A stretch of 64,000 bases of DNA from the NCBI RefSeq assembly GCF_900590755.1, contig NZ_UUOC01000001.1:682001-746000 (forward strand). Direction: 5' to 3'. The position numbers and the translations under genes are program-made. The notes below the pieces were generated by a model. It did not search any database. It had not been told where the DNA came from and saw only the letters and a program-made list of their open reading frames with translations. This document shows, piece by piece, positions 9,299 to 18,521 of the stretch (the first letter of the stretch is position 1; each line of letters starts with the position of its first letter). This DNA is from Pseudomonas viridiflava (GTDB lineage: Bacteria; Pseudomonadota; Gammaproteobacteria; Pseudomonadales; Pseudomonadaceae).

Positions 9299-10027
9299 TT
9301 ACCCAGACTGTTTTTGGGCTTTACGATAAGCCGCAGGGGTGGTGGTGCTGATCCGCTGCATGGCACGAGTCAGCGCCGCCTGGTCGGAAAAACCGGCACG
9401 CAAGGCAATCTCAGCTATCGGCCAAGAGGTGTCACGCAACCACCGTTGAGCTTCGCGAATACGCAAATCGGTCAACCAGGTTTGAGGGCTCATGGCGAAC
9501 GCCTGGCGAAATCTCTGATGCAGTTGGCTCATGCTCATATTGGCAGTCTGAGCCATGACCTCATTGCTCCAGTGCCCTCCAGGATCGGCACGCAGCCGGG
9601 CGACCAACCGCTCCATGGGGGACGAAAGATGCGCAGCGTCCGAGCCCAGGGACGAAAGAAGCAAAGGGGCCAGCTGCAAGGTGCTGATGGATAACTGCTC
9701 ATTGCCGATCAACTCGGCGAACTCGATCAGCCGTCGGGTGGCCGGTGAAACCGGGACGTATATTCGCCGGGCAAGACGCTCCATCTGGAGTGTCTCCAGG
9801 GCCGATGGCGCGCAGTCCAGCACCAGGAACCGGCTATCGACATGGGCATGCTGTGAGTGCACCGAGCCAGGACTGACCAGCGCAGCCAGGGACTGATCGA
9901 TGCAACCTCCAAGACCGTCCACATCAATGTGCATTCGGCCACGAACCGGCAGCACCAGCTGCGCAAAGTCATGATGATGGTCAGGGCTTCCCTGCTGATA
10001 GCTGCGAACTTCAAGGCTAAGAAACAT
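9299..10027 (-). CDS. AraC family transcriptional regulator (cupin sensor)
   Basis: From the ATG at 10027 this is a 242-residue protein. The N-terminal cupin-type sensor carries HHHDFAQLVLPVRGRMHID, followed by a C-terminal AraC double helix-turn-helix whose second half includes IAEIALRAGFSDQAALTRAM and TPAAYRKAQ. Upstream in-frame codons to 10126 encode low-complexity sequence without a good ribosome-binding site, so they were not included. It lies 78 bp upstream of the EamA gene in the same direction, so it probably controls that exporter; this is a positional inference. Confidence 0.85.
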   Translation of the reverse strand: MFLSLEVRSYQQGSPDHHHDFAQLVLPVRGRMHIDVDGLGGCIDQSLAALVSPGSVHSQHAHVDSRFLVLDCAPSALETLQMERLARRIYVPVSPATRRLIEFAELIGNEQLSISTLQLAPLLLSSLGSDAAHLSSPMERLVARLRADPGGHWSNEVMAQTANMSMSQLHQRFRQAFAMSPQTWLTDLRIREAQRWLRDTSWPIAEIALRAGFSDQAALTRAMQRISTTTPAAYRKAQKQSG

Positions 10028-10172
10028 TGGCGCACCCTGGGGCCTGTCTGACGATTCGGGGTTCGGGTTGGGTTCGGGGTTGAGGAGTCGCGCCGAGCCC
10101 TTTGACCACACGCCTGGTAACGTCAACGCGCGGCAGCGGAGTCTAACATCAGCCGATCAGGCCGTTAATCAC

Positions 10173-11129
10173 TCACCCGATCACCCGCGCATACACCGAC
10201 ATGTCCACATTGCCACCGGACAGAATCACCCCGACCTTGCGGCCCTTCATTGCGTCCTTTTCCTGAATGAGCGCGGCCAGGGCGGCGGCGCCAGCGCCTT
10301 CGGCGAGGTTATGGGTGTCGGAATAGTAGATGCGCATGGCCTCGCTGATCTGCGCCTCGCTGACGGCAACGATGCGCGCCGCACCGGCTGTATAGATGGC
10401 GAACGCTTCGGGCACCGGTTTGCGCACGGCCAGACCATCGGCAAAGGTATTGGCCGAGGCGGTCTCGCGCAGGTCTCGCGCTTCAAAGGATAACTTTGCG
10501 GCGGCAGCTTCGGTGGAGACCACGCCCACCACCTCAGTCTTGAGGCCCAGCGCGTCGCGGGCGGCGATCACCCCGCAAATCCCCGACCCGCAACCGATGG
10601 GCACATAGACGGTATCCAGTTCCGGCGCCGCGCTGAACAGCTCCAGGGCATAAGTCGCCACGCCCTTGACCAGCTCGGTGTGAAACGGCGGGACCAGATA
10701 CAGACCATGCAGCTGCGCCAGGCGTGCCGCTTCTTCACGAGCTTCGTCGAAGTCCCGGCCATGCTCCACCACTTCGCCACCGAAGCCGCGCATGGCGTTG
10801 TTCTTTTCCGGAGAGTTGCCTTGGGGCACGACAATCAATGCCCGCAAACCCAGGGCACTCGCGGCCAGCGCCACGCTCTGCCCATGGTTGCCACGGGTGG
10901 CGCTGACAATGCCCTTCACCTCAGGATGCATGCGCTTGAGCCAGTGCATGAAGGTAATCCCGCCGCGCACTTTGAAAGCACCTGTGGGGGTGTGATTTTC
11001 ATGCTTGACCCACACCGTGCACGACAGGCGCTCAGCCAGCAACGGCCAGGCGTATTGAGCAGTCGCAGGCATGACTTGATAAACCAGGCTTGCGGCCTGT
11101 TCGATATCGTCTCGGGTCAGTCTGTGCAT
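10173..11129 (-). CDS. Threonine/serine dehydratase, PLP-dependent (IlvA/TdcB fold)
   Basis: This 318-residue fold-type II PLP enzyme has the lysine that binds the cofactor in TGAFKVRGG (Lys53), the SATRGNHGQSVA substrate loop, a glycine-rich phosphate-binding loop (GCGSGICG) and a C-terminal ILSGGN. It lacks the ACT regulatory domain of long biosynthetic IlvA, so it resembles catabolic threonine dehydratase, which makes 2-oxobutyrate and ammonia. GGAGG precedes the ATG. A divergent AraC regulator lies 95 bp away and probably controls it. Threonine, serine or hydroxy-amino acids such as hydroxyaspartate are all possible substrates. Confidence 0.85.
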   Translation of the reverse strand: MHRLTRDDIEQAASLVYQVMPATAQYAWPLLAERLSCTVWVKHENHTPTGAFKVRGGITFMHWLKRMHPEVKGIVSATRGNHGQSVALAASALGLRALIVVPQGNSPEKNNAMRGFGGEVVEHGRDFDEAREEAARLAQLHGLYLVPPFHTELVKGVATYALELFSAAPELDTVYVPIGCGSGICGVIAARDALGLKTEVVGVVSTEAAAAKLSFEARDLRETASANTFADGLAVRKPVPEAFAIYTAGAARIVAVSEAQISEAMRIYYSDTHNLAEGAGAAALAALIQEKDAMKGRKVGVILSGGNVDMSVYARVIG

Positions 11130-11224
11130 GATCAGCCTCCAAAAGTTTTAGCCAGTCTAGAGACGGGGTTGGCCTGGTGGCTTTCAAAAAACTGACCTGA
11201 CTTTCGCAGGCCGTCTTCGCTAGT

Positions 11225-12034
11225 ATGGGTTTCATGAGCCCTCGCAAGCACCCGCAATCATTGCCCCAGCCTGAACCGGTCCGTCGGATCGAAGTTGGGC
11301 CGTGGGCGATTGAATTGCTCCCCGGCTGCGCCTACGCGACGCGCTATGTATCAACCCAATCGGCCATCGGCTTCGCTTTCGACAGCCAGCGCGGCGTGCA
11401 CGCCATCGGCAGCGACCGGGTTCAGCCGTTCACGGCCCTGCCTAATGGCCTGGCGTTTGTTCCGGCGGGCTGTGACGTATTGTCCGAATCAGCTCACGGC
11501 GGTGAGTACTTACGGATGATCCGCACCGATGGGGTCGAGTTGGCGGGTGATCGAGCGTTCAACAATCGCATTGATCAACAGGCAATACAGCTCGCCTCGC
11601 GCATGCGCAGTGCACTGTTGCAGGCCTCGGTTGAGGATGATTGGGAAAGCTGGGCGCTGGCGTTGGTGGAACGCTCGCAACGTCATTACGCATTGCCGAT
11701 CCCCTGTATCGGTTCGATCACCTCCAGTCGAATGCGCGTGCTGGACGAGTTCATTGACGCAGAGCTCGGCGGCCCGCTGGGTGTCACAGCGATGGCGCAG
11801 TTGCTCGGGTTGTCCGAAGGGTATTTCACTCGCGCGTTTAAAAGCACGACCGGCAAAAGCCCCCATGCTTACCTCATCGACCGCCGAATGACCAAGGCGC
11901 GGACCTTGATGCGCGATTCAACAGCGATGCTTGCAGACATCGCCCTCGCCTGCGGCTTCAATTCTCAGGCGCATATGGCGACCGTGTTCAGGCAGCGACT
12001 GGGTGTGAGTCCGGGGCAGTTGCGTCGAAGGTAG
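11225..12034 (+). CDS. AraC family transcriptional regulator
   Basis: This protein of 269 residues (266 if the second ATG at 11234 is used; neither start has a clear ribosome-binding site) has a cupin-like N-terminal sensor and a C-terminal AraC domain from about residue 165. The domain includes GPLGVTAMAQLLGLSEGYF, the recognition segment FTRAFKSTTGKSPHAYLIDR, and a second helix-turn-helix with ADIALACGFNSQAHMATVFR. It is divergent from the dehydratase gene, so that gene is the most likely target. The effector is unknown. Confidence 0.87.
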   Translation: MGFMSPRKHPQSLPQPEPVRRIEVGPWAIELLPGCAYATRYVSTQSAIGFAFDSQRGVHAIGSDRVQPFTALPNGLAFVPAGCDVLSESAHGGEYLRMIRTDGVELAGDRAFNNRIDQQAIQLASRMRSALLQASVEDDWESWALALVERSQRHYALPIPCIGSITSSRMRVLDEFIDAELGGPLGVTAMAQLLGLSEGYFTRAFKSTTGKSPHAYLIDRRMTKARTLMRDSTAMLADIALACGFNSQAHMATVFRQRLGVSPGQLRRR

Positions 12035-12050
12035 TCGCCATTGCGCTTGA

Positions 12051-12530
12051 CACACCGCTGTTCGCAGCCTTCGGCAGCTCCTACAGGTCCGGTGTTACTT
12101 CAGACACACCTCGATTCTGTAGGAGCTGACCGAGGTTACGAGGGCTGCGAAGGCGATCGGTCTGACACACCGCTATTCGCAGCCTTCGGCAGCTCCTACA
12201 GGTCCGGTGTTACGTCAGACACACCTGGATGAAGTGGGAGCTGACCGAGGTTACGAGGGCTGCGAAGGCGATTGGTCTGACACACCGCTATTCGCAGCCT
12301 TTGGCAGCTCCTACAGGTCCGGTGTTACGTCAGACACACCTGGATTCTGTAGGAGCTGACCGAGGTTACGAGGGCTGCGAAGGCGATTGGTCTGACACAC
12401 CGCTATTCGCAGCCTTCGGCAGCTCCTACAGGTCCGGTGTTACTTCAGACACACCTCGATTCTGTAGGAGCTGCCTGAGGTTACGAAGGCTGCGAAGGCT
12501 ATTGGTCTGACACACCGCTGTTCGCAGCCC
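12051..12530. repeat. Tandem array of REP pairs, exact 115-bp period, four copies plus a partial
   Basis: The landmark CACACCGCT occurs at 12051, 12166, 12281, 12396 and 12511, an exact 115-bp spacing. Each unit contains an inverted pair of the 'TAGGAGCTGCCGAAGGCTGC' REP family, one half reading TTCGCAGCCTTCGGCAGCTC and the other GTAGGAGCTGACCGAGGTTA. Units differ by only a few bases. The array fills the gap between the AraC gene and the ABC importer and appears non-coding. Confidence 0.92.
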
Positions 12531-12538
12531 ACCACAAC

Positions 12539-13585
12539 TCACACCGCACTCTCCCACCGCATCACTTCCCGCTGTTCATTAAGAGGCGAGATCAGCGATA
12601 AATCATCGCGGATACAGGCCGTGCCATGGCCTGGGCTGATCATGCGCAATGGCGGGCGTTCCTGGCTGCAGGCGGGCAGCACGTAGGGGCAGCGGGTCCG
12701 AAAGGCGCAGCCGGACGGCGGTGAAATGGGACTCGGAATATCCCCCTGCAAAACGATCCGCTGGCGCCGCTGCCCTGGATCCGGCATGGGAATCGCCGAC
12801 ATCAGCGCTTCGGTATAGGGGTGTCGGGGGTTGCTGAACAACTCCCGAGTCGGCGCCACTTCAACGATGCGTCCCAGGTACATCACGGCGACACGGTCTG
12901 CAATGTGCCCGACCACCGCCAGGTCGTGGGTCACGAACAGCATCGTCAGGTTCATTTGCTGGCGGATGCGGGAAAACAGGTTGAGCACCTGAGCCTGAAC
13001 CGACACGTCCAGCGCCGAGACCGGTTCGTCGGCCATGATGAATTCCGGCTCCAGGGTCAAGGCCCGGGCAATGCCGATACGCTGGCGCTGGCCGCCTGAA
13101 AATTCATGGGGATAGCGGTCCAGATACTGGGCGGGCAAGCCCACGGTTTCCAGAGCCTGTTGCGCCTTTTCACGGCGGCCCTGGGCGTCCAGTTCCTTGC
13201 TGTGGAAGCGCAGCGGCATGCCCAGAATCTCGCCCACTGTCATGCGCGGATTCAGCGAGCCATAAGGGTCCTGAAAGACCATCTGCATGCGCTTGCGCCA
13301 GGGCTTGAGCAGGCGGTCGTTGAACGGGGTGATTTCGGTGTTATCGAAAACGATATGCCCGTCAGTGGGCGGATCGAGCATCATCAGGCTGCGACCCAGG
13401 GTACTTTTGCCTGAACCGCTTTCGCCCACCAGACCCAGTACTTCCCCACGGGCGATGGAAAGGTCGACGCCATCCACGGCCTTAACCAGATTGTCATCAC
13501 GACCCCGGCTACTGACGAACAATTTCTTGCGCACCGGGAAGTATTTTTTCAGGCCGATGGCCTCGATCAAAGGTGGTTGTTTCAT
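12539..13585 (-). CDS. Oligopeptide/dipeptide ABC importer ATPase (OppF/DppF type)
   Basis: This 348-residue ATPase has Walker A GESGSGKS, signature FSGGQRQRI and Walker B FIMADEPVSALD, followed by the C-terminal oligo_HPY extension with spaced cysteines (GCAFRTRCPYVLPAC). The ATG at 13585 has GGGAGG upstream and overlaps the stop of the preceding ATPase gene in an ATGA, so the two are translationally coupled. It is the last gene of the importer operon that starts at 18208. Confidence 0.9.
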   Translation of the reverse strand: MKQPPLIEAIGLKKYFPVRKKLFVSSRGRDDNLVKAVDGVDLSIARGEVLGLVGESGSGKSTLGRSLMMLDPPTDGHIVFDNTEITPFNDRLLKPWRKRMQMVFQDPYGSLNPRMTVGEILGMPLRFHSKELDAQGRREKAQQALETVGLPAQYLDRYPHEFSGGQRQRIGIARALTLEPEFIMADEPVSALDVSVQAQVLNLFSRIRQQMNLTMLFVTHDLAVVGHIADRVAVMYLGRIVEVAPTRELFSNPRHPYTEALMSAIPMPDPGQRRQRIVLQGDIPSPISPPSGCAFRTRCPYVLPACSQERPPLRMISPGHGTACIRDDLSLISPLNEQREVMRWESAV

Positions 13586-14622
13586 CGTGCGCCTCCCTGG
13601 ACGACTGCAAGATCGGCGGGCAGTTCTTGCCAACGAACACAACGCAGCTGGTGACCCTGTTCAACTTCTTCAAGCGCGGGCGCCAGGCTGTCGCAGCGCC
13701 CGGCAATGCTGAAGGCACAGCGCGGATGGAACGCGCAGCCCTCTGGCGGGGCCGCCGGGTCCGGGACAAAACCCGGAATAGTGCCTAGATCGCCCTGACC
13801 CAGCCCGGCGTGTTCGAAACGCGGTACGGCGGCGAGCAGGCCGCGGGTGTAAGGCATGCGCGGCGACGACAGCACCTGCGCCACACTGCCCTGCTCCACG
13901 ATTCGCCCGGCGTACATCACCATCACCCGGTCGGCAATTTCCGCCACTACCCCGAAGTTATGGGTGATGAACAGAATCGCCATGCCGTTCTTCTTTTGCA
14001 GGTTGCGCAACAGGTCGAGAATCTGCGCCTGCACCGTGACGTCCAGCGCGGTGGTGGGCTCATCGGCGATCAGCACGTCAGGCTCCATCGCCAGGGCAAT
14101 CGCGATCATTACTCGTTGGCGCATCCCGCCGGACAACTCGTGGGGAAAGCACTCCATGCGTTGCGCAGGTTCAGGAATGCCCACCTGCTCCAGCAATGCC
14201 AACGCCCGTGCCCGCGCCTGGGCTTTGCTCAGGTGATCGTGAAAGCGGATGGCCTCGGCAATCTGATCGCCGACCCTGTGTACCGGGTTAAGCGAGGTCA
14301 GTGGTTCCTGAAAAATCATCGCCACCCGATTGCCGCGCACGTGGCGCATCTGCTGTTCGCTCATCGCCACCAGATCAATCGCATGGCCGTTGCTGTCGGC
14401 CACCACGGCGCTGCCTTCGATGCGGGTCTTGGGTGCCTGGGCCAGCAGTTTCATGACCGCAAGGCTGGTGACGCTCTTGCCGGAACCGCTCTCGCCCACC
14501 AGCGCCAGAGTCTCGCCAGCGCGGATGCTGAAGTTGATGTCGTGCACCACCGGCACATAGCCGTCGCCCCGGCGAAAGGCAACGCTGAGGCCGGACACGC
14601 TGATCTTTTCATCTGCGTTCAT
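13582..14622 (-). CDS. Oligopeptide/dipeptide ABC importer ATPase (OppD/DppD type)
   Basis: This 346-residue ATPase has Walker A GESGSGKS, signature LSGGMRQRV, Walker [13 protein letters not shown], and a C-terminal oligo_HPY segment with [16 protein letters not shown]. It pairs with the OppF-type subunit to drive import. Its ATG overlaps the stop of the upstream permease gene by 4 bases. Confidence 0.9.
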   Translation of the reverse strand: MNADEKISVSGLSVAFRRGDGYVPVVHDINFSIRAGETLALVGESGSGKSVTSLAVMKLLAQAPKTRIEGSAVVADSNGHAIDLVAMSEQQMRHVRGNRVAMIFQEPLTSLNPVHRVGDQIAEAIRFHDHLSKAQARARALALLEQVGIPEPAQRMECFPHELSGGMRQRVMIAIALAMEPDVLIADEPTTALDVTVQAQILDLLRNLQKKNGMAILFITHNFGVVAEIADRVMVMYAGRIVEQGSVAQVLSSPRMPYTRGLLAAVPRFEHAGLGQGDLGTIPGFVPDPAAPPEGCAFHPRCAFSIAGRCDSLAPALEEVEQGHQLRCVRWQELPADLAVVQGGAR

Positions 14623-15506
14623 TTCAGGTCACTCCTGCCGTCCAGCGCATCGCGCAGACCGTCACCGATGAAGTTGAAACTGGTCACTGCCAGGGTGATC
14701 GCCAGGCCCGGAATGATTGCCAGCCACGGGGCTTTGCCCAGGTACTGCTGCGCGGCGTTGAGCATGTTGCCCCAACTCGGCAGCGGCGGCTGAATGCCAT
14801 AACCGAGGAAACTGATGTACGCCTCCAGCAGGATGGCGTTTGCGATGGTCAGGGTCGCGGCCACGATAATCGGGCCGATGGCGTTCGGCACCAGCTCGCG
14901 AAACATGATCCAGCGATTGCTGGCGCCCACCATGCGCGCCGCCAGGGTGAAATCCCGCTCGCGCAACGAGCGAATCTCGGCCTCGACGATCCGGGAGATT
15001 TCCATCCAGCTGGTCACGGCGATGATCAAAGTAATCATCATCGGGCTGGGCTTGATGAACGCGGCCAGCACCAGCACCAGAAACACGCTGGGGAACGACA
15101 GAAAGGCATCGACGAAGCGCATCAAGGCCGCGCCGATCCAGCCTCGGTAATACCCGGCTACCACACCGATCAGGGTGCCAATCACGGTGCTGATAAGCAT
15201 CGCGAAAAAACCCACCAGCAACGAAATCCGCCCGGCATTGAGCAGCCGTGCCGCCGTGTCCCGGCCCAAGGCGTCGGTGCCCAGATAGTGGTTGCCGGTC
15301 AGCGGCGGCGCGAAGCGATTGCGGATGTCGATGGACAGGTCGTTGTAGGGCAGCAGCCAGGGCCCGAACACGCAGGCCAGCACCAACAGAGTGATCATCA
15401 CCACCCCAAGCACCGCCAGTTTGTGGCGCATGAAACGCGCGAGGGTCGGGTTGCTGAACCAGGCCAGACGGCGGGATGACGGCAGATAAGTCGCAGCAGT
15501 GGTCAT
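14619..15506 (-). CDS. Oligopeptide/dipeptide ABC importer permease (OppC/DppC type)
   Basis: This 295-residue inner-membrane protein has an N-terminal cytoplasmic tail, about six helices, the OppC_N segment with LGTDALGRD, and the EAA loop EAEIRSLRERDFTLAARMVG that contacts the ATPases. The ATG at 15506 is preceded by AAGGAG at 8 bases; a TTG at 15512 is less likely. It lies 14 bases downstream of the OppB-type permease. Confidence 0.9.
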   Translation of the reverse strand: MTTAATYLPSSRRLAWFSNPTLARFMRHKLAVLGVVMITLLVLACVFGPWLLPYNDLSIDIRNRFAPPLTGNHYLGTDALGRDTAARLLNAGRISLLVGFFAMLISTVIGTLIGVVAGYYRGWIGAALMRFVDAFLSFPSVFLVLVLAAFIKPSPMMITLIIAVTSWMEISRIVEAEIRSLRERDFTLAARMVGASNRWIMFRELVPNAIGPIIVAATLTIANAILLEAYISFLGYGIQPPLPSWGNMLNAAQQYLGKAPWLAIIPGLAITLAVTSFNFIGDGLRDALDGRSDLK

Positions 15507-15520
15507 GTGCAATGCTCCTT

Positions 15521-16471
15521 TTAACCGAGTCGGACGCGGGGGTCTGCAACGCCCACCAGCAGATCCGCAAGCAGATTGCCGAGCAGCACCAGAATGGCCG
15601 AGAACATCAGAATGCCCATAATCACCGGGTAGTCGCTGTAGCCCAGGCTGTCGAGAAACAGCCGCCCCATGCCCGGCCAGGTGAATACCGTTTCGGTCAC
15701 CAGCGCGCCACCGAGAATGGTCGGAATTTGCAGCCCCGCCAGAGTGATCATGGGCAGCAAGGCGTTACGAATCACGTGATGGGTCAACACCCGTCGGTAT
15801 GGCAGGCCTTTGGCGCGGGCCGTGCGCACGAAGTCCTGATCGATAACGTCCAGGGTCGCCGAGCGCATGTAGCGGCTCCAGATCGCCACGTTGACCAGCG
15901 CCAGAACCGCCACTGGCAGAATCAGGTGGATCGCGTAGTCACCCAGGGATTCGTCGCCAATGGTGTACATGTTGCCCGCTGGCAACCAACCCAGGTGCAG
16001 GGAAAACAGGAAGATCGCCACCAGGCCAAACCAGAACGTCGGGATCGACAACGCCACCATCGCCCCCACCGTGGCCAATGTGTCAAACACCGAATAGCGG
16101 CGCACCGCACCCAGCACCCCGACCCAAGTGCCGACGATCACCGACAAGACAGTGGCGGTGCCCATCAACAACAGCGTGGCGGGCAGATGACCGGCAATGA
16201 CGCTGAGCACCGGGCGGCCATCGCGGAATGAGTGGCCCCAGTCGCCGATGAACAACCGGGTGAACCACTCGAAGTACTGCACCATCAGCGGACGATTCAA
16301 ACCCATCTGCTCGGCGATGCGATCCAGTTCGGCCTGGCTCATGCCGGGGTTGAGGGCGAATTGTGACATCGGTCCACCGGGTGCCAGGTTCAGCACGATG
16401 AAACCGATCAGTGACACCAGCACCAGAACGATTGCGCTCTGGCCCAGGCGATTGAGGATGTATTGGGGCAT
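15521..16471 (-). CDS. Oligopeptide/dipeptide ABC importer permease (OppB/DppB type)
   Basis: This 316-residue permease has the N-terminal OppB signature (MPQYILNRLGQSAIVLVLVS), about six helices, and the coupling loop VIDQDFVRTARAKGLPYRRV. The ATG at 16471 is supported by GAAGGA upstream; the frame extends to 16495 but without a better site. It is cotranscribed with the binding-protein gene 60 bases upstream. Confidence 0.9.
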   Translation of the reverse strand: MPQYILNRLGQSAIVLVLVSLIGFIVLNLAPGGPMSQFALNPGMSQAELDRIAEQMGLNRPLMVQYFEWFTRLFIGDWGHSFRDGRPVLSVIAGHLPATLLLMGTATVLSVIVGTWVGVLGAVRRYSVFDTLATVGAMVALSIPTFWFGLVAIFLFSLHLGWLPAGNMYTIGDESLGDYAIHLILPVAVLALVNVAIWSRYMRSATLDVIDQDFVRTARAKGLPYRRVLTHHVIRNALLPMITLAGLQIPTILGGALVTETVFTWPGMGRLFLDSLGYSDYPVIMGILMFSAILVLLGNLLADLLVGVADPRVRLG

Positions 16472-16531
16472 GGCGTATTCCTTCTGAAAGGACAACTACG
16501 CCCGGCGAACAGGCCGGGCGCTGACAGGCCG

Positions 16532-18208
16532 TCAGGTCCAGGACCAGGTGTTCACGTTCCAGGGCTCGATACGCAGGTTGATGTTGCCAGCGAAGCCCTT
16601 GAGCTTTGACTTGTAGCCACGCACGTAGGTGTACTGAAACAGCGGCAGGATCGGCAGGTCGTCGCGGATGATCTGCTGAACCTGCACGTACACCGCCTTG
16701 CGCTGGGCCACGTCCTGCAAGGAGGCGCCCTGGGCCAGCAAGGCATCGACCTTGGCATTGCTGTATTGCGTGGTGTTCTGCCCGGCGCCGCCCTTGGCGC
16801 TGATCGAGCTGGAGCCGAAGTAATCCCGGGTATCGGGATCGGCGCCGGTCAGGAAGTTGATGCCCACCACCACCGAATCAAACTTCGACTGCATCCAGTA
16901 TTCACCCCACATGACCGCTGGCGGCAGGTTGGAAATTTTCATCTCCACGCCGATGGCCAGCCAGGTCTGCTGCATGAATTGCTGCGCCTGCTCGCGGATC
17001 TGATTACCCGCTGTGGTGGAGTTGGTGAACGACAGCCGCACCCCGGCCTTTTCCCGAATCCCGCCAGCGCCCGGTTTCCAGCCTGCCTCATCGAGAATCT
17101 TGTTGGCCTCATCGATGTTGAAGCTCTGCTTGGGCAAGTCAGGGTTGTAGTACGCCGACTGCTGCGGCATGTAGGTTTCGGTGGGCAGTACCAGGCCGTA
17201 ATACAGCTCGTCGATGATGGTTTTCTTGTCGATGGCCAGGTACAGCGCCTTGCGCACCGCCGGGTCCTTGAACTGCGGCCGATCCATGTTCAAGGCCACT
17301 GACTCGACCGTGGCCACAGGCAGAATCACCACCTCACGGTCGGCCAGCCCTTTGGCTTCTTCGTAGTGATCGGGAGTAATGCCTTGCATGGCGGTGACGT
17401 CGATGTCGCCGGTCTTGAACTGGGTATAGAGCACGGTCAGGTCAGGGATGTACTTGAAAATAACGCTGTCGATCTGCGCAGCCGTGCCGTAGTAATCGGG
17501 GTTGGCCTTGAGCTGGATATGATCACCCGCCACGCGGCTGGCCCATTTGAACGGCCCGGTGCCGATGGGCGCATTGTTGAACGGCGCGCTGTTCACGTCT
17601 GCGGCGGCAGACAGCACGTGCTTGGGCACCATGAATGTCCACGACAGAATCGATGCATAAGGGGCGTAGGATTTTTCCATACGCCAGTGGATTTCAGTGG
17701 GCGACACCACGGTGATATCCCGCACCAGATCGTGGCCAGCCCGACGCCCGCTGCGGAAGTTGGGAGAGACGATAAGCTCCAGGGTGTATTTCACATCTTC
17801 GGCGGTGAAGGGTTTGCCGTCGTGCCATTTGACGTCATCGCGCAGTTTGACCTTCCACTGCAAACCGTCGGCCGAGATCCCGCCATTGGCGACGGTGGGG
17901 ACTTGCACGGCAAGCGCCGGGGTGAACTCGCCGCTCGGGGAAATCCCGAACAGCGGATCAAAGACGTTCCAGTGAATGCCCTCGTCCACTTCGATATGCG
18001 GCATGTGCGGGTTGAAGACGGTCGGTTCCTGGGAGAGCCCGATAATGACCTGGCCGCTGGCCGTGGGCTTCATGGCCGCGAAGGACTGGCTTGACCGCCC
18101 CAGCGGCAGCATCACGCCCGCCGCGCCGATAATGGCCATCGCCAACGCCTGGCGCCGAGTGGGATTGAGGAGGCTGTTACCTTTTTCCGAATCATCGCGC
18201 TGCGACAT
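16532..18208 (-). CDS. ABC importer substrate-binding protein, SBP_bac_5 family, Tat signal
   Basis: This 558-residue periplasmic binding protein begins with a twin-arginine signal (NPTRRQALAMAIIGAAGVML). The mature domain carries family 5 features: KLRDDVKWHDGKPFTAEDV near residue 120 and IGTGPFKW near residue 217. Family 5 binds di- and oligopeptides, opines, nickel or glutathione; the ligand is not visible. AGGAG precedes the ATG. It heads the five-gene importer operon and lies downstream of the SDR and FAD oxidoreductase genes, which suggests the ligand is their substrate. Confidence 0.9.
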   Translation of the reverse strand: MSQRDDSEKGNSLLNPTRRQALAMAIIGAAGVMLPLGRSSQSFAAMKPTASGQVIIGLSQEPTVFNPHMPHIEVDEGIHWNVFDPLFGISPSGEFTPALAVQVPTVANGGISADGLQWKVKLRDDVKWHDGKPFTAEDVKYTLELIVSPNFRSGRRAGHDLVRDITVVSPTEIHWRMEKSYAPYASILSWTFMVPKHVLSAAADVNSAPFNNAPIGTGPFKWASRVAGDHIQLKANPDYYGTAAQIDSVIFKYIPDLTVLYTQFKTGDIDVTAMQGITPDHYEEAKGLADREVVILPVATVESVALNMDRPQFKDPAVRKALYLAIDKKTIIDELYYGLVLPTETYMPQQSAYYNPDLPKQSFNIDEANKILDEAGWKPGAGGIREKAGVRLSFTNSTTAGNQIREQAQQFMQQTWLAIGVEMKISNLPPAVMWGEYWMQSKFDSVVVGINFLTGADPDTRDYFGSSSISAKGGAGQNTTQYSNAKVDALLAQGASLQDVAQRKAVYVQVQQIIRDDLPILPLFQYTYVRGYKSKLKGFAGNINLRIEPWNVNTWSWT

Positions 18209-18348
18209 GCTGAAGCTCCTGTAGAGATAAAGGCAGGTGGCTTGCGCCTGAAGTCGTGTAAGCGATGAAACCTGGCTCGATCGATCGAGCTTCTAGGCTG
18301 GTGCTTGATGGGGCCTCAATGAACAGCTATCTGGATTGGAATGCTTTT

Positions 18349-18474
18349 TGTGGGACCGGATTCATCCGGGAAAGGGCCAGTGCATTCAATGCATTTTCAA
18401 CGTCAGAAATGCCGCCTTCGCGAGCAAGCTCCCGCAGACAACCGCGTTCTCATGTGGGATCGGCCGGTCCCACT
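18349..18474. repeat. REP elements, 'GGGACCGGCTTTAGCCGGG' family (degenerate pair)
   Basis: A variant REP (GTGGGACCGGATTCATCCGG) at about 18350 and an inverted copy ending GGCCGGTCCCAC at about 18472 occupy most of the 313-bp gap between the FAD oxidoreductase and the binding protein. The remainder (18209-18348) is presumably the importer promoter, though no clear -10/-35 pair is seen. Confidence 0.75.
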
Positions 18475-18521
18475 AGTAGATTGCATTGCAGGCCAACATA
18501 GAATCTCCCACAGGCCTCCCC

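Noticed and set aside
12041..12510. Two short plus-strand frames with repeated peptides
   Set aside because: They lie within the 115-bp REP-pair array and change frame between copies; this is non-coding repeat DNA.
12051..12530. Possible CRISPR array
   Set aside because: Periodic units suggested it, but the repeats are whole 115-bp near-identical units without unique spacers, and no cas gene is present. The same applies to the arrays at 24478, 33815 and 43795.
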